Position numbers and translations under genes: made by a program. A model generated the notes under the pieces. It was not told where the DNA came from, searched no databases, and saw only the letters and a program-made list of their open reading frames with translations. From Azospirillum oleiclasticum (GTDB lineage Bacteria > Pseudomonadota > Alphaproteobacteria > Azospirillales > Azospirillaceae): a stretch of DNA of 64,000 bases. How positions within the stretch are numbered: position 1 is the first letter of the stretch; the number at the start of each line of letters is the position of its first letter. Below, piece after piece: positions 16,764-25,063 of the stretch. The stretch is from contig NZ_JABFFR010000020.1 in assembly GCF_013423485.1 (NCBI RefSeq), forward strand, positions 1 to 64,000, read 5' to 3'.

Positions 16764-18210
16764 CGGCCCGTCTCCCGTCCGGGAATGGAACGAACACGGT
16801 CACCCTGGTCCCGCCCGCCGGCCCGCGGCCGACCTCGACCCCGCCGCCCACCCGGTCGAGCAGCCGGGCGACCGTCCACAGCCCCAGCCCCCGCCCGCCC
16901 TGCGGCAGCGGCGCCGCCCCTTTGCCGCGCAGCAGCTCGGCGTCTTCCGCGGGCAGGCCCGCCCCGTCGTCCTGGACCGTAACGGCCAGCCCATGGTCCA
17001 GGGCGACGGCCGTCATCGCGACGGTTCCTCCCGGCGGCGAGGCGCGGCAGGCGTTCAGCAGCAGGTTCAGGGTCATCTGGCGCACCGCCGCGCCATCGGC
17101 GGGCATCGGCCCGTCCAGACGGTTCTCCCACGCGAGCGTCACGTGGCGGCGCTGCGCCTCATGGGCGATGAGGAAGCGGAGGTCGTCCAGATCCTCGGGC
17201 GTGGTCGCCACGGCACCGGGCGGCTCCTTGTAGGCGACGAGCGCGGCGCGCACCACGTTGCCGATCCCGCGCAGCCCGCGTTCCAGCAAGGCGGTCGAGC
17301 GTTGGCGCACGGCGGCGTCGTCACCGTGGCGCTTGAGCGTGTCCACCGCCGTCAGCATGCCGCCGAGCGGGTTGTTGACCTCGTGCGCCATGCCGGAGGC
17401 GAGCCGTCCGAGCAGCGCCAGCTTCTCCTCGTCGGCCAGGCGGGCGGCCAGCGCCTCACGCTCGGCGACCGCGCGCGCCATGGCGTTGAAGCGGTGGAAC
17501 AGGCGGCCGAACTCGTTGCGCTCGCCGGCGATGAAGCGGCGGGGGATCGGCTCGGCCGTCCCGGTGCGCACCCGCTCCACATACTGGTCGAGGATGCCGA
17601 GCGGCCGCAGGATCCGGGCGACCAGCCCATAGCCCGCCGCGGCGAACAGGAGGATCAGCCCGCCATTGACCCCGGCGAGGGTTCCCAGCACCTCCCACCG
17701 GACGGCGATCAGCGGGGCCATGTCGATCTCGGTCAGGACGTGGCCGAGCGCGGCCCCGCCGCCGATCGGACGATGGAACCACGCGAGGCCGCGCTCGCCG
17801 TCGATGACGAGGTCGGCGCCCGGGTCGAGCCGTTCCCGCAACTCGGGCGGGAGGCTGGTCCCGACCGGAAGCAGCCGCGGGTCGGTGGCGGCCAGCACCG
17901 TGGCGTCGGGAAGCGTGACGACGAGGAGCCGGATGGTGCCGCCGCCGTCCCCCCGGCGCACCCGGTCGAGAATGTCGAAGGTCTCCCACACGTCCTGGCG
18001 CGCCACATGCGGCTGGAGCGCCAGGGCGAGGGCGTCGAGATGCGCGGCGGCGAGCTGGCGCAGGTGCAGTTCCTGGTCGGCCGTCAGTCGTGCCAGCACC
18101 GAGTAGGAGGCCATCGCGCCCACCATCGCCATGAGCACGGCGACAAGCAGCGGCACCGTCACGGTCAGCGGCCAGGCACGGGGCGAGGCGGGCAGGCGGA
18201 CGCGCCTCAT
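16750..18210 (-). CDS. aioS: Arsenite-responsive sensor histidine kinase AioS
   Basis: This 486-residue kinase has two transmembrane helices (about 15-36 and 178-198) around a periplasmic domain of about 140 residues. A HAMP-like linker follows, then the phospho-acceptor His276 (GMAHEVNNPLGG) and a HATPase domain (NLLLNACRA, DDGAGLP, GRGLGLW). The periplasmic domain is expected to contact the binding protein AioX. The order aioX-aioS-aioR, with ATGA overlap to aioX, matches the arsenite-sensing operons of other alphaproteobacteria. Confidence 0.92.
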   Translation of the reverse strand: MRRVRLPASPRAWPLTVTVPLLVAVLMAMVGAMASYSVLARLTADQELHLRQLAAAHLDALALALQPHVARQDVWETFDILDRVRRGDGGGTIRLLVVTLPDATVLAATDPRLLPVGTSLPPELRERLDPGADLVIDGERGLAWFHRPIGGGAALGHVLTEIDMAPLIAVRWEVLGTLAGVNGGLILLFAAAGYGLVARILRPLGILDQYVERVRTGTAEPIPRRFIAGERNEFGRLFHRFNAMARAVAEREALAARLADEEKLALLGRLASGMAHEVNNPLGGMLTAVDTLKRHGDDAAVRQRSTALLERGLRGIGNVVRAALVAYKEPPGAVATTPEDLDDLRFLIAHEAQRRHVTLAWENRLDGPMPADGAAVRQMTLNLLLNACRASPPGGTVAMTAVALDHGLAVTVQDDGAGLPAEDAELLRGKGAAPLPQGGRGLGLWTVARLLDRVGGGVEVGRGPAGGTRVTVFVPFPDGRRADAAA

Positions 18211-19115
18211 GCGTGCACCCTCACGAAGTCGTTCATGGCGGCGATCGGATCGAACAGCGACGGGGCCGTGACGACGAACCCGTCGAGGCGCAGCGTGCGC
18301 AGCACCGCGCGCCCGACGGGGTCGGACGGCATGCCCAGCAGCGCCTCCCCGATCATCCGGATCTCCGGAGCGTCCCGCCGCCCGGCGAGGCAGGCGATCG
18401 GCGGAAAACCGAGCCAGTCCGACCGGTGCAGGACACGGGTCCCGGCAACCAGGCCGGGCTCGGTCTCCGCCATGACGTCCCAGACATAGCCGTCCACGCT
18501 GCCGCTTTGGGCCAGCCCGCTGGCCACGGCGCGCACGACGTTGCGGTGCCCGTAGGTGAAGAAGCTGCGCCGGAAGAAACTGGCCGGTGTCTCCTTCATG
18601 ATCGCCAGGAGATAGCGCGTGACCAGGAAGCCCGAGTTGCTGTCCGGATCGGAGAAGGCGTGCACATGCCCGCGCAGCCCGTCCAAACCGGCGGCCGGAC
18701 CGTCCGTCTGCGCGATGACGTAGGACTGGTACAACGGACGCCCGCGGTAGACGGGAACCGCGACCAGGGAGAGCTGGTCGCGGAACTGCACGAAGGGAAA
18801 GCCGCAGATCCAGGCGGCATCGACCTGTCCGGTCAGCAGCAGCGTGGTGATCTCCTGGTAGGTGCGGCGCTTCACCAGCGCGACCGGACGCCCGAGCCGG
18901 CCCGTCAGAAACCGCTCGAGCGCGGTGAGGAGTTCGGTGTCCGAGTCCAGAAAGACCGGGGTCAGGCCAATGCGCAGGGGCGACGCGTCGGAGGGAACCG
19001 CCAGCGCCATCGCCGGGAGCGCCGACAGGATGGCGGCACCAAGCCCGCGCAGCATCGACCGGCGGCAGGGCACCGTGCCACCCGCATCATGCCTCGGAGC
19101 CTGCCGGCTCGGCAT
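18207..19115 (-). CDS. aioX: Periplasmic arsenite-binding protein AioX
   Basis: This 302-residue PhnD/PBP2-type binding protein has an export signal of Tat-like form (RRSMLRGLGAAILSAL, 18-33). Cys104 in WICGFPF matches the position of the cysteine known to be needed for arsenite signalling in AioX. The fold markers LRIGLTPVF and YQEITTLLLTGQVDAAW are typical of phosphonate/phosphite-binding relatives. It is first in aioXSR, and its stop overlaps the aioS start. The ATG at 19115 has GGGAGGAAGAC upstream. It is divergent from the arsR-arsC gene at 19356. Confidence 0.92.
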   Translation of the reverse strand: MPSRQAPRHDAGGTVPCRRSMLRGLGAAILSALPAMALAVPSDASPLRIGLTPVFLDSDTELLTALERFLTGRLGRPVALVKRRTYQEITTLLLTGQVDAAWICGFPFVQFRDQLSLVAVPVYRGRPLYQSYVIAQTDGPAAGLDGLRGHVHAFSDPDSNSGFLVTRYLLAIMKETPASFFRRSFFTYGHRNVVRAVASGLAQSGSVDGYVWDVMAETEPGLVAGTRVLHRSDWLGFPPIACLAGRRDAPEIRMIGEALLGMPSDPVGRAVLRTLRLDGFVVTAPSLFDPIAAMNDFVRVHA

Positions 19116-19319
19116 GTCTTCCTCCCTGCCGGTCCGGTTGGGGACGCCCCGGTACGCAGCGCGACGGGAGCATCCTCGGCTCCATTCGCTCGTCTTGCAT
19201 ACTATCAGTGACGCGATCGGAGTCGCAAGGATGCGGATGGACGCGTGCCGGTACGGTGTCCGACAACCCGGCGGTGCCGGACACCGGATCGCCGCGGACT
19301 TGGAGCGCTCCGTGGGTTC

Positions 19320-19354
19320 TTGACAGCGCCGGAATGATTCGATATTTCCCGAAT
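19320..19354 (+). promoter_or_regulatory. Promoter and ArsR operator; start codon at the predicted +1
   Basis: TTGACA (19320-19325) and TATTTC (19343-19348) are spaced by 17 bases. A palindrome ATTCG-N8-CGAAT (19337-19354) covers the -10 element. The ATG of the arsR-arsC gene is at 19356, 8 bases after the -10, so the message is predicted to be leaderless or nearly so. An ArsR dimer on the palindrome would block RNA polymerase directly. Confidence 0.65.
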
Positions 19355-19355
19355 T

Positions 19356-20288
19356 ATGGACAAGAAGGCCGCCATCGCCGCGCTTGCGGCTCTCGCCCAG
19401 GACACCCGGCTGGACGTGTTCCGTCTGCTCATTCGGGCGGGCGGGAACGGAATGCCGGCTGGCGACATCGCGCGCACCGTCGGTGTGCCGCCGAACACAT
19501 TGTCCAGCCACCTGGCCCTTTTGTCCCAGGCCGGGCTGGTGACACCGCGCCGGTCTGGTCGATCGATCATCTACCAGGCGCAGTTCGACGGCATGCGCGA
19601 CCTCCTGGTCTTCCTGACGGAAGACTGCTGCCAGGGTCACCCGGAGGTCTGCGGCCCTTCCCTGTCCGTTCTGGCCGACGCTGCCTGTCCGCCCGGCCGG
19701 CGCGCCGAACATCCCGACTGTTCCTCTCCCGCCATAAGGAACGATTCCATGCCGATCCATCAGAAGCCGACGAGGCCGTACAACGTCCTGTTCCTGTGCA
19801 CGGGGAACTCGGCGCGCAGCATCATGGCGGAGTGTGCGCTGACCCGCTGGGGCCAGGGCCGTTTCGTCGCCTACAGCGCCGGCAGCATGCCGCGCGGCAC
19901 GGTGCACCCGATGACGCTGGAGTTGCTGGGCCGACTGAATTTCAAGACGGACAACCTGCGCTCGAAGAACTGGAACGAATTCGCCGCACCGGGGGCGCCG
20001 GAGCTGGACTTCGTGTTCACCGTCTGCGATCAGGCGGCCGGTGAACCCTGCCCGGTTTGGCCGGGGCAGCCGATGACGGCCCATTGGGGAATCGAGGACC
20101 CGGTCGCTTTCGAAGGTCCGGAGGAAAAGAAGCTCCAGGCGTTCAAGCGCGCTTACCTGGAACTCGACAACCGCATCAAGATTTTCGCCAATCTCCGCCT
20201 CGAGGGCCTTGATCGGCTGAGCCTGAAGAACCGGCTCGCCGAGATCGGAAAGGTCCGCCTGTCCGACAGCGAGTTGGCGGCCGGCTGA
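19356..20288 (+). CDS. ArsR repressor fused to thioredoxin-type arsenate reductase ArsC
   Basis: One 310-residue frame encodes two proteins. Residues 1-105 are an ArsR with winged helix (VGVPPNTLSSHLALLSQAGLV) and a C-terminal arsenite site Cys91-Cys92 with Cys99, like the Acidithiobacillus type. Residues 132-310 are a low-molecular-weight-phosphatase-type ArsC with P-loop CTGNSARS (Cys148) and the later pair FTVCDQAAGEPC. The fusion could couple sensing and reduction. However, an AAGGA site lies 8 bases before an internal ATG (19749), so ArsC may also be made alone. It is first in an operon with gap and arsJ. Confidence 0.88.
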   Translation: MDKKAAIAALAALAQDTRLDVFRLLIRAGGNGMPAGDIARTVGVPPNTLSSHLALLSQAGLVTPRRSGRSIIYQAQFDGMRDLLVFLTEDCCQGHPEVCGPSLSVLADAACPPGRRAEHPDCSSPAIRNDSMPIHQKPTRPYNVLFLCTGNSARSIMAECALTRWGQGRFVAYSAGSMPRGTVHPMTLELLGRLNFKTDNLRSKNWNEFAAPGAPELDFVFTVCDQAAGEPCPVWPGQPMTAHWGIEDPVAFEGPEEKKLQAFKRAYLELDNRIKIFANLRLEGLDRLSLKNRLAEIGKVRLSDSELAAG

Positions 20289-20318
20289 CCACGACAACGC
20301 ACATCGGGAGGCATCGGC

Positions 20319-21335
20319 ATGGCCATCCGCGTCGGCATCAACGGGTTCGGCCGAATGGGGCGGCTGGCCTGCCGGGCCGCTTTCGACCGCAGCCTGTTCG
20401 AGATCGTGCACATAAACGAGGTCAAGGGTGGGCCGGAGGCCGCCGCCCATCTTCTGGAGTTCGACAGCGTGCATGGCCGGTGGCCGACACCGGTCGCCGT
20501 GAAGGACGAGGGTCTCGCCGTCGCAGGACGACGGATCGGCTTCACCCGGCATGCACGGCCGGCGGACATCCCGTGGCGGGATCTGGGTGTGGATCTGGTG
20601 ATCGAAAGTTCGGGCAGGTTCGTCACGACCGAGTCGAACCGCCCCCACTTCGAAAACGGAGCGCGCAAGGTTGTGGTGGCGGCCCCGGTCAAGACGCCGG
20701 GCGCGCTCAACATCGTGATGGGCATCAACGACCACGGCTATGACCCGGCCCGCCACGACCTCGTCACCGCGGCGTCCTGCACCACCAACTGCCTGGCTCC
20801 GATGGTGAAGGTGGTGCACGAGGCGATCGGCATCCGCCACGGCGTGATCACCACCATCCACGACGTGACCAACACCCAGGTCGTCGTGGACGCCCCGCAC
20901 AAGGACCTGCGCCGGGCGCGTTCGGCGCTGATGTCCCTGATACCGACCTCGACGGGGTCGGCCACCGCGATCACGCTCATCTACCCGGAGCTGAAGGGGA
21001 AGCTGAGCGGCATGGCGGTGCGGGTGCCGCTGCTCAACGCCTCCATCACCGACGCGGTCTTCGAGATGGCGCGACCGACGACGGCCGAGGAGGTCAACGC
21101 CCTGTTCCGCGACGCCGCCCAGGGGCCGTTGACAGGCATCCTGGGCTATGAGGAGCGCCCGCTGGTGTCCGTCGACTTCCGTTCGGACCCGCGCTCGGCC
21201 GTGATCGACGCGCTCTCGACCATGGTGGTGGACGGCACGCAGGTGAAACTGATCGGCTGGTACGACAACGAAATGGGCTACGCCCACCGCCTGGCGGAAT
21301 TGGCCGCCAAGGTCGCCCGCTCGCTGGAGATCTGA
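20319..21335 (+). CDS. gap: Arsenic-linked glyceraldehyde-3-phosphate dehydrogenase
   Basis: This 338-residue GAPDH has an N-terminal Rossmann fold (VGINGFGRMGRLA), the catalytic SCTTNC motif, and the C-terminal WYDNEMGYAHR. Next to arsJ, its expected role is to add arsenate to glyceraldehyde-3-phosphate, giving 1-arseno-3-phosphoglycerate for ArsJ to export. It lies 30 bases after the arsR-arsC gene with a GGGAGG site, and only 5 bases before arsJ, so the pair is tightly coupled. Confidence 0.93.
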   Translation: MAIRVGINGFGRMGRLACRAAFDRSLFEIVHINEVKGGPEAAAHLLEFDSVHGRWPTPVAVKDEGLAVAGRRIGFTRHARPADIPWRDLGVDLVIESSGRFVTTESNRPHFENGARKVVVAAPVKTPGALNIVMGINDHGYDPARHDLVTAASCTTNCLAPMVKVVHEAIGIRHGVITTIHDVTNTQVVVDAPHKDLRRARSALMSLIPTSTGSATAITLIYPELKGKLSGMAVRVPLLNASITDAVFEMARPTTAEEVNALFRDAAQGPLTGILGYEERPLVSVDFRSDPRSAVIDALSTMVVDGTQVKLIGWYDNEMGYAHRLAELAAKVARSLEI

Positions 21336-21340
21336 CCGCC

Positions 21341-22606
21341 ATGGAAGCCGGCAAGGCGGACCTGCGCAACTACGTGATCGTCACCGCCGCGTACTGGGGG
21401 TTCACCCTCACCGACGGCGCGCTGCGCATGCTGGTGCTTCTGCACTTCCACGCGCTGGGGTACACGCCGTTCCAGCTCGCCTTCCTGTTCGTTCTGTACG
21501 AGTTCTTCGGCATCGTGACGAATCTGATCGGCGGATGGATCGGCAGCCGGCTGGGGCTGAAGGTCACCCTGTTCGCCGGGCTGGCGTTGCAGGTTGCGGC
21601 ACTCGTCATGCTGTCGCTGGTCGATCCCGGATGGACGCTGGCGCTGTCGGTCGCCTATGTGGTGGCGGCGCAAGGCTTGGCGGGCATTGCCAAGGACCTC
21701 ACGAAGATGAGTTCCAAGAGCGCCATCAAGCTCGTCGTGCCGGACGACAAGAGCGGCGCCCTGTTCCGCTGGGTGGCGTTGCTGACCGGCTCCAAGAACG
21801 CGCTGAAGGGGGTGGGATTCTTCCTTGGCGGCCTGCTGCTCTCCACCATGGGGTTCCGGGCGGGGTTGTGGGCCATGGCCGGTGGGCTGGCCGTGGTGCT
21901 GGTCGCCTCGGTGACGCTGCTGCGGGGCGATTTCGGCCGGTCCAAGGCCAAGGTGAAATTCACCCAGCTCCTCTCGAAGACGCCGGCCATCAACCTGCTG
22001 TCGGCAGCGCGCTTCTTCCTGTTCGGTGCGCGCGACGTGTGGTTCGTGGTGGGCGTGCCGGTCTTCCTGACCGACCGGCTCGGCTGGTCCGCAGCGGAGG
22101 TCGGCAGCTTTCTGGCGGCCTGGGTGATCGGCTACGGCGTGGTGCAGGCATCGGCGCCGGGCTTCGTCGCACGGTCACCGGACGGTGTGTCCGCCGAGGT
22201 GAAGGCGGCGCGCATCTGGGCCCTGGTCCTGATGCTCATCCCGATCGGATTGGCGGCCGCCCTTGCCGCCGGCTTCGATCCGGCGCTCAGCGTCGTCATC
22301 GGGCTCGGCCTGTTCGGCGTGGCCTTCGCGGTGAACTCGTCGGTCCATTCCTACCTGATCCTGGCCTACACCGACGCCGACAAGGTGGCGCTGAACGTCG
22401 GCTTCTACTACATGGCCAACGCCGGCGGACGGCTGGCGGGCTCGCTGCTCAGCGGCCTGTCCTATCAGTTCGGCGGGTTGGCCGGTTGCCTCGCGGTGGC
22501 GGCCGCGTTGGTCTTCGCCTCGTTCCTGGTCACGCTTCTGCTTCCGGCCACACGCCCGCGGATGCCGGCGTCCGCCGGACTGGCGGCCCTGTCCGACAGC
22601 CCCTGA
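21341..22606 (+). CDS. arsJ: ArsJ, MFS exporter of 1-arseno-3-phosphoglycerate
   Basis: This 421-residue major facilitator protein has about 12 hydrophobic segments. The ArsJ-type start NYVIVTAAYWGFTLTDGALR is visible, as is DLTKMSSKSAIK in the loop after helix 4. It is known to work with the partner GAPDH to remove arsenate as the unstable arseno-sugar acid. Here that GAPDH gene is immediately upstream. Confidence 0.92.
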   Translation: MEAGKADLRNYVIVTAAYWGFTLTDGALRMLVLLHFHALGYTPFQLAFLFVLYEFFGIVTNLIGGWIGSRLGLKVTLFAGLALQVAALVMLSLVDPGWTLALSVAYVVAAQGLAGIAKDLTKMSSKSAIKLVVPDDKSGALFRWVALLTGSKNALKGVGFFLGGLLLSTMGFRAGLWAMAGGLAVVLVASVTLLRGDFGRSKAKVKFTQLLSKTPAINLLSAARFFLFGARDVWFVVGVPVFLTDRLGWSAAEVGSFLAAWVIGYGVVQASAPGFVARSPDGVSAEVKAARIWALVLMLIPIGLAAALAAGFDPALSVVIGLGLFGVAFAVNSSVHSYLILAYTDADKVALNVGFYYMANAGGRLAGSLLSGLSYQFGGLAGCLAVAAALVFASFLVTLLLPATRPRMPASAGLAALSDSP

Positions 22607-22663
22607 TCGGGCTTCCGGACGTGCACCCCACCCAACGTGCCGGGACGCGCGGTGCGATTTCCG

Positions 22664-22675
22664 TATTTCCACGAA
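22664..22675. promoter_or_regulatory. Possible ArsR half-operator upstream of arsR2
   Basis: TATTTCCACGAA resembles TATTTCCCGAA in the operator at 19337-19354, with one base inserted. It lies about 45 bases before the arsR2 start, inside the likely promoter region. No clear -35/-10 pair could be assigned. Confidence 0.3.
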
Positions 22676-22715
22676 CAACGTTGAATCACGCGGAGCGCCG
22701 GGTCATCTTCGGAGA

Positions 22716-23021
22716 ATGACCATCGAACGCACCGCGGAACGGCTTGAAGCGCTTGGGCATGTCACCCGGCTGGAGATCTATCGGCATCTCGTCCGCGCCG
22801 GCGGGGACGGGCTGGCCGTCGGCGATCTGCAAAAGCGTGTCGGCATCCCGCTCACGACCTTGTCGCATCACCTGCGCAAGCTGGTCCTGGTCGATCTGGT
22901 CACCCAGGAACGGCGCGGCACGACGCTGATCTGCCGCGCGAACTACGCGGTCATGCAGGCCGTGCTCAGCTTCATGACCGAGGAATGCTGTGCCGACGCC
23001 AAGGGGTGCAGGGCCGAATGA
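22716..23021 (+). CDS. arsR: ArsR-family arsenite-responsive repressor (stand-alone)
   Basis: This 101-residue ArsR has the winged helix VGIPLTTLSHHLRKLVLVDLV and the C-terminal metalloid site Cys91-Cys92 with Cys98. This is the same layout as the repressor halves of the two fusion proteins nearby, but here the protein stops. The start has GGAG at a 3-base spacing (CGGAGAATG), which is close. It lies 110 bases after arsJ and just before the second fusion gene. It may control the intergenic promoter next to it. Confidence 0.9.
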   Translation: MTIERTAERLEALGHVTRLEIYRHLVRAGGDGLAVGDLQKRVGIPLTTLSHHLRKLVLVDLVTQERRGTTLICRANYAVMQAVLSFMTEECCADAKGCRAE

Positions 23022-23079
23022 GCGGCCCGGCGGTTCCGGTTTGGGCCTGAGCCGGCGCTGAACATCGCGGCGCCGGTTG

Positions 23080-23134
23080 TTGACACCGCCGCTCGCGCGC
23101 TATATTTTGATGGTTATGGAAGAATAAAAATATA
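23080..23134 (+). promoter_or_regulatory. Promoter with overlapping AT-rich palindrome, ArsR operator
   Basis: TTGACA (23080-23085) and TATTTT (23103-23108) are spaced by 17 bases. A perfect 8-base inverted repeat TATATTTT-N18-AAAATATA (23101-23134) starts on the -10 element. The leader before the TTG start at 23170 is about 55 bases. The palindrome is placed so that a bound repressor would block open-complex formation. Confidence 0.65.
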
Positions 23135-23169
23135 TGGCTGTTCCATGACCGCTGCGTGAGGGCTTCACA

Positions 23170-23946
23170 TTGGAGAAGAAGGCCGTTCTGGCCGCCTTGA
23201 CCGCCTTGTCGCAGGAAACCCGCCTGGACATCTTCCGCCTGCTGGTCCAATCGGGTCCTGAAGGGCGCGCCGCGGGCGCCATCGCCGAAACGCTGGGCGT
23301 GACCCCGGCCACCCTTTCGTTCCATCTGAACCAGCTCACCCACGCCGGCCTGATCATGCAGCAGCGTGAGGGCCGGTCGCTGATCTACTCCGCCGACTTC
23401 ACGCGGATGGACGGCCTCATCGGCTTTCTGGTCGAGAACTGCTGCGGAAGACCAACGAATGCGGTTCGGTTCGGAAGAGTGTGCGCCCCGACACCGGCGA
23501 TAGCCAACGAGGGTGCTCCAATGACCGACGTCACCATCTACCACAACCCGGAGTGCGGAACGTCGCGCAACACGCTGGGCCTGATCCGCAACAGCGGTGT
23601 CGAGCCGACCGTCATCGAGTATCTGAAGACGCCACCCGACCGCGAGGCGCTGGCCGACCTCGTCCGCCGCATGGGCGTTCCGCTGCGCGAGGTGCTGCGC
23701 CGCAAGGGCACGCCCTTCGACGAGCTCGGGCTGGACGACCCGTCGCTGACCGACGGCCAGCTGCTCGACGCCATGATGGCGCACCCCAGCCTCATCAACC
23801 GGCCCATCGTCGTGACGCCGCTCGGGGTGCGCCTGTGCCGCCCGTCGGAGGCGGTGCTGGACATCCTCCCCGACCCGCAACGCGGCCCCTTCACGAAGGA
23901 GGACGGCGAGCGCGTCGTGGACGGGTCCGGGAACCGCATTCTCTGA
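23170..23946 (+). CDS. ArsR repressor fused to glutaredoxin-type arsenate reductase ArsC
   Basis: One 258-residue frame starts at TTG 23170 (GAGGG site 7 bases upstream). Residues 1-105 are an ArsR much like the first fusion (EKKAVLAALTALSQETRLDIFRLL; Cys91-Cys92, Cys105). Residues 118-258 are an ArsC of the Spx/glutaredoxin-coupled family (IYHNPECGTSRNTL, catalytic Cys129; basic residues in LRRKGTPF). This reductase is unrelated to the one in the first fusion. An internal ATG at 23521 with GAGGG 7 bases upstream could also give free ArsC. acr3 follows after 15 bases. Confidence 0.88.
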   Translation: MEKKAVLAALTALSQETRLDIFRLLVQSGPEGRAAGAIAETLGVTPATLSFHLNQLTHAGLIMQQREGRSLIYSADFTRMDGLIGFLVENCCGRPTNAVRFGRVCAPTPAIANEGAPMTDVTIYHNPECGTSRNTLGLIRNSGVEPTVIEYLKTPPDREALADLVRRMGVPLREVLRRKGTPFDELGLDDPSLTDGQLLDAMMAHPSLINRPIVVTPLGVRLCRPSEAVLDILPDPQRGPFTKEDGERVVDGSGNRIL

Positions 23947-23961
23947 ATCAGGACAGGAACC

Positions 23962-25047
23962 ATGACGGCTGACGTCTCCAGCGACGGCAGGGCTGCCCCG
24001 GCGGCCCGCCCTCCCATGAGCACCTTCGAACGATACCTGAGCGTCTGGGTGGCGCTGTGCATCGTGGTCGGGATCGGGCTCGGCCATCTGGTGCCGGGCC
24101 TGTTCCGGACGATCGCGGCGGCCGAGCTGGCGAATGTCAACCTGCCGGTGGCGGTGCTGATCTGGCTGATGATCGTGCCGATGCTGCTGAAGATCGACCT
24201 CGGCGCCCTTGGGCAGGTCAGGGAGCACTGGCGCGGCGTCGGGGTGACGCTGTTCATCAACTGGGCGGTCAAGCCCTTCTCGATGGCGCTGCTCGGCACC
24301 CTGTTCATCGGCCACCTGTTCGCGCCGCTGCTGCCCCAGGACCAGATTCCGTCCTACATCGCGGGCCTCATCCTGCTGGCCGCGGCGCCGTGCACGGCCA
24401 TGGTCTTCGTCTGGTCGAACCTGTGCGAGGGGGAGCCGCATTACACGCTGAGCCAGGTCGCGCTCAACGACATCATCATGGTCTTCGCCTTCGCCCCGCT
24501 GGTAGGGCTGCTGCTGGGTGTGGCGTCGATCACGGTGCCGTGGGACACGCTGCTGCTGTCGGTGGCGCTCTACATCGTGATCCCGGTGGGCGCGGCCCAG
24601 CTTTGGCGCCGCCAGCTGCTGGCCACCGGCGGCGACGGCGCGCTGAAGCGCACCCTGGACCTGATCCAGCCGGTTTCGCTGGTGGCGCTGCTGACAACGC
24701 TGGTGCTGCTGTTCGGCTTCCAGGGCGAGCGGATCCTGGCGCAGCCGCTGGTCATCCTGCTGCTGGCCGTGCCCATCCTGATCCAGGTCTACTTCAACGC
24801 CGGCCTCGCCTACTGGCTCTCGCGCCGCTTCGGCGTGGCCTGGTGCGTGGCGGCCCCGGCTGCGCTGATCGGCGCCTCCAACTTCTTCGAGCTCGCCGTT
24901 GCCGCCGCCATCAGCCTGTTCGGGCTGGGATCGGGGGCGGCGCTGGCGACCGTGGTCGGGGTGCTGGTGGAGGTGCCTGTGATGCTGTCCGTGGTGACGA
25001 TCGTGAAGGCCACCAGGCCCTGGTACGAGCGCGCCGGACGGGCGTAG
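23962..25047 (+). CDS. acr3: Acr3-family arsenite efflux transporter
   Basis: This 361-residue protein exports arsenite. About ten transmembrane helices are visible. The conserved Cys that is needed in Acr3 proteins lies in the APCTAMVFVWSNLC region. The start used is ATG 23962, 15 bases after the arsC domain, with AGGA upstream; ATG 24016 (MSTFERYL) is a shorter alternative that matches the common family start. It belongs to the operon arsR-arsC, acr3, arsH. Confidence 0.95.
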   Translation: MTADVSSDGRAAPAARPPMSTFERYLSVWVALCIVVGIGLGHLVPGLFRTIAAAELANVNLPVAVLIWLMIVPMLLKIDLGALGQVREHWRGVGVTLFINWAVKPFSMALLGTLFIGHLFAPLLPQDQIPSYIAGLILLAAAPCTAMVFVWSNLCEGEPHYTLSQVALNDIIMVFAFAPLVGLLLGVASITVPWDTLLLSVALYIVIPVGAAQLWRRQLLATGGDGALKRTLDLIQPVSLVALLTTLVLLFGFQGERILAQPLVILLLAVPILIQVYFNAGLAYWLSRRFGVAWCVAAPAALIGASNFFELAVAAAISLFGLGSGAALATVVGVLVEVPVMLSVVTIVKATRPWYERAGRA

Positions 25048-25063
25048 AGAGGGAGGCGAGACC

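Noticed and set aside
18207..21287. A 1026-residue minus-strand frame over aioX and the arsR-gap region
   Set aside because: Only the 18207-19115 part is AioX; the rest is the antisense of arsR-arsC and gap.
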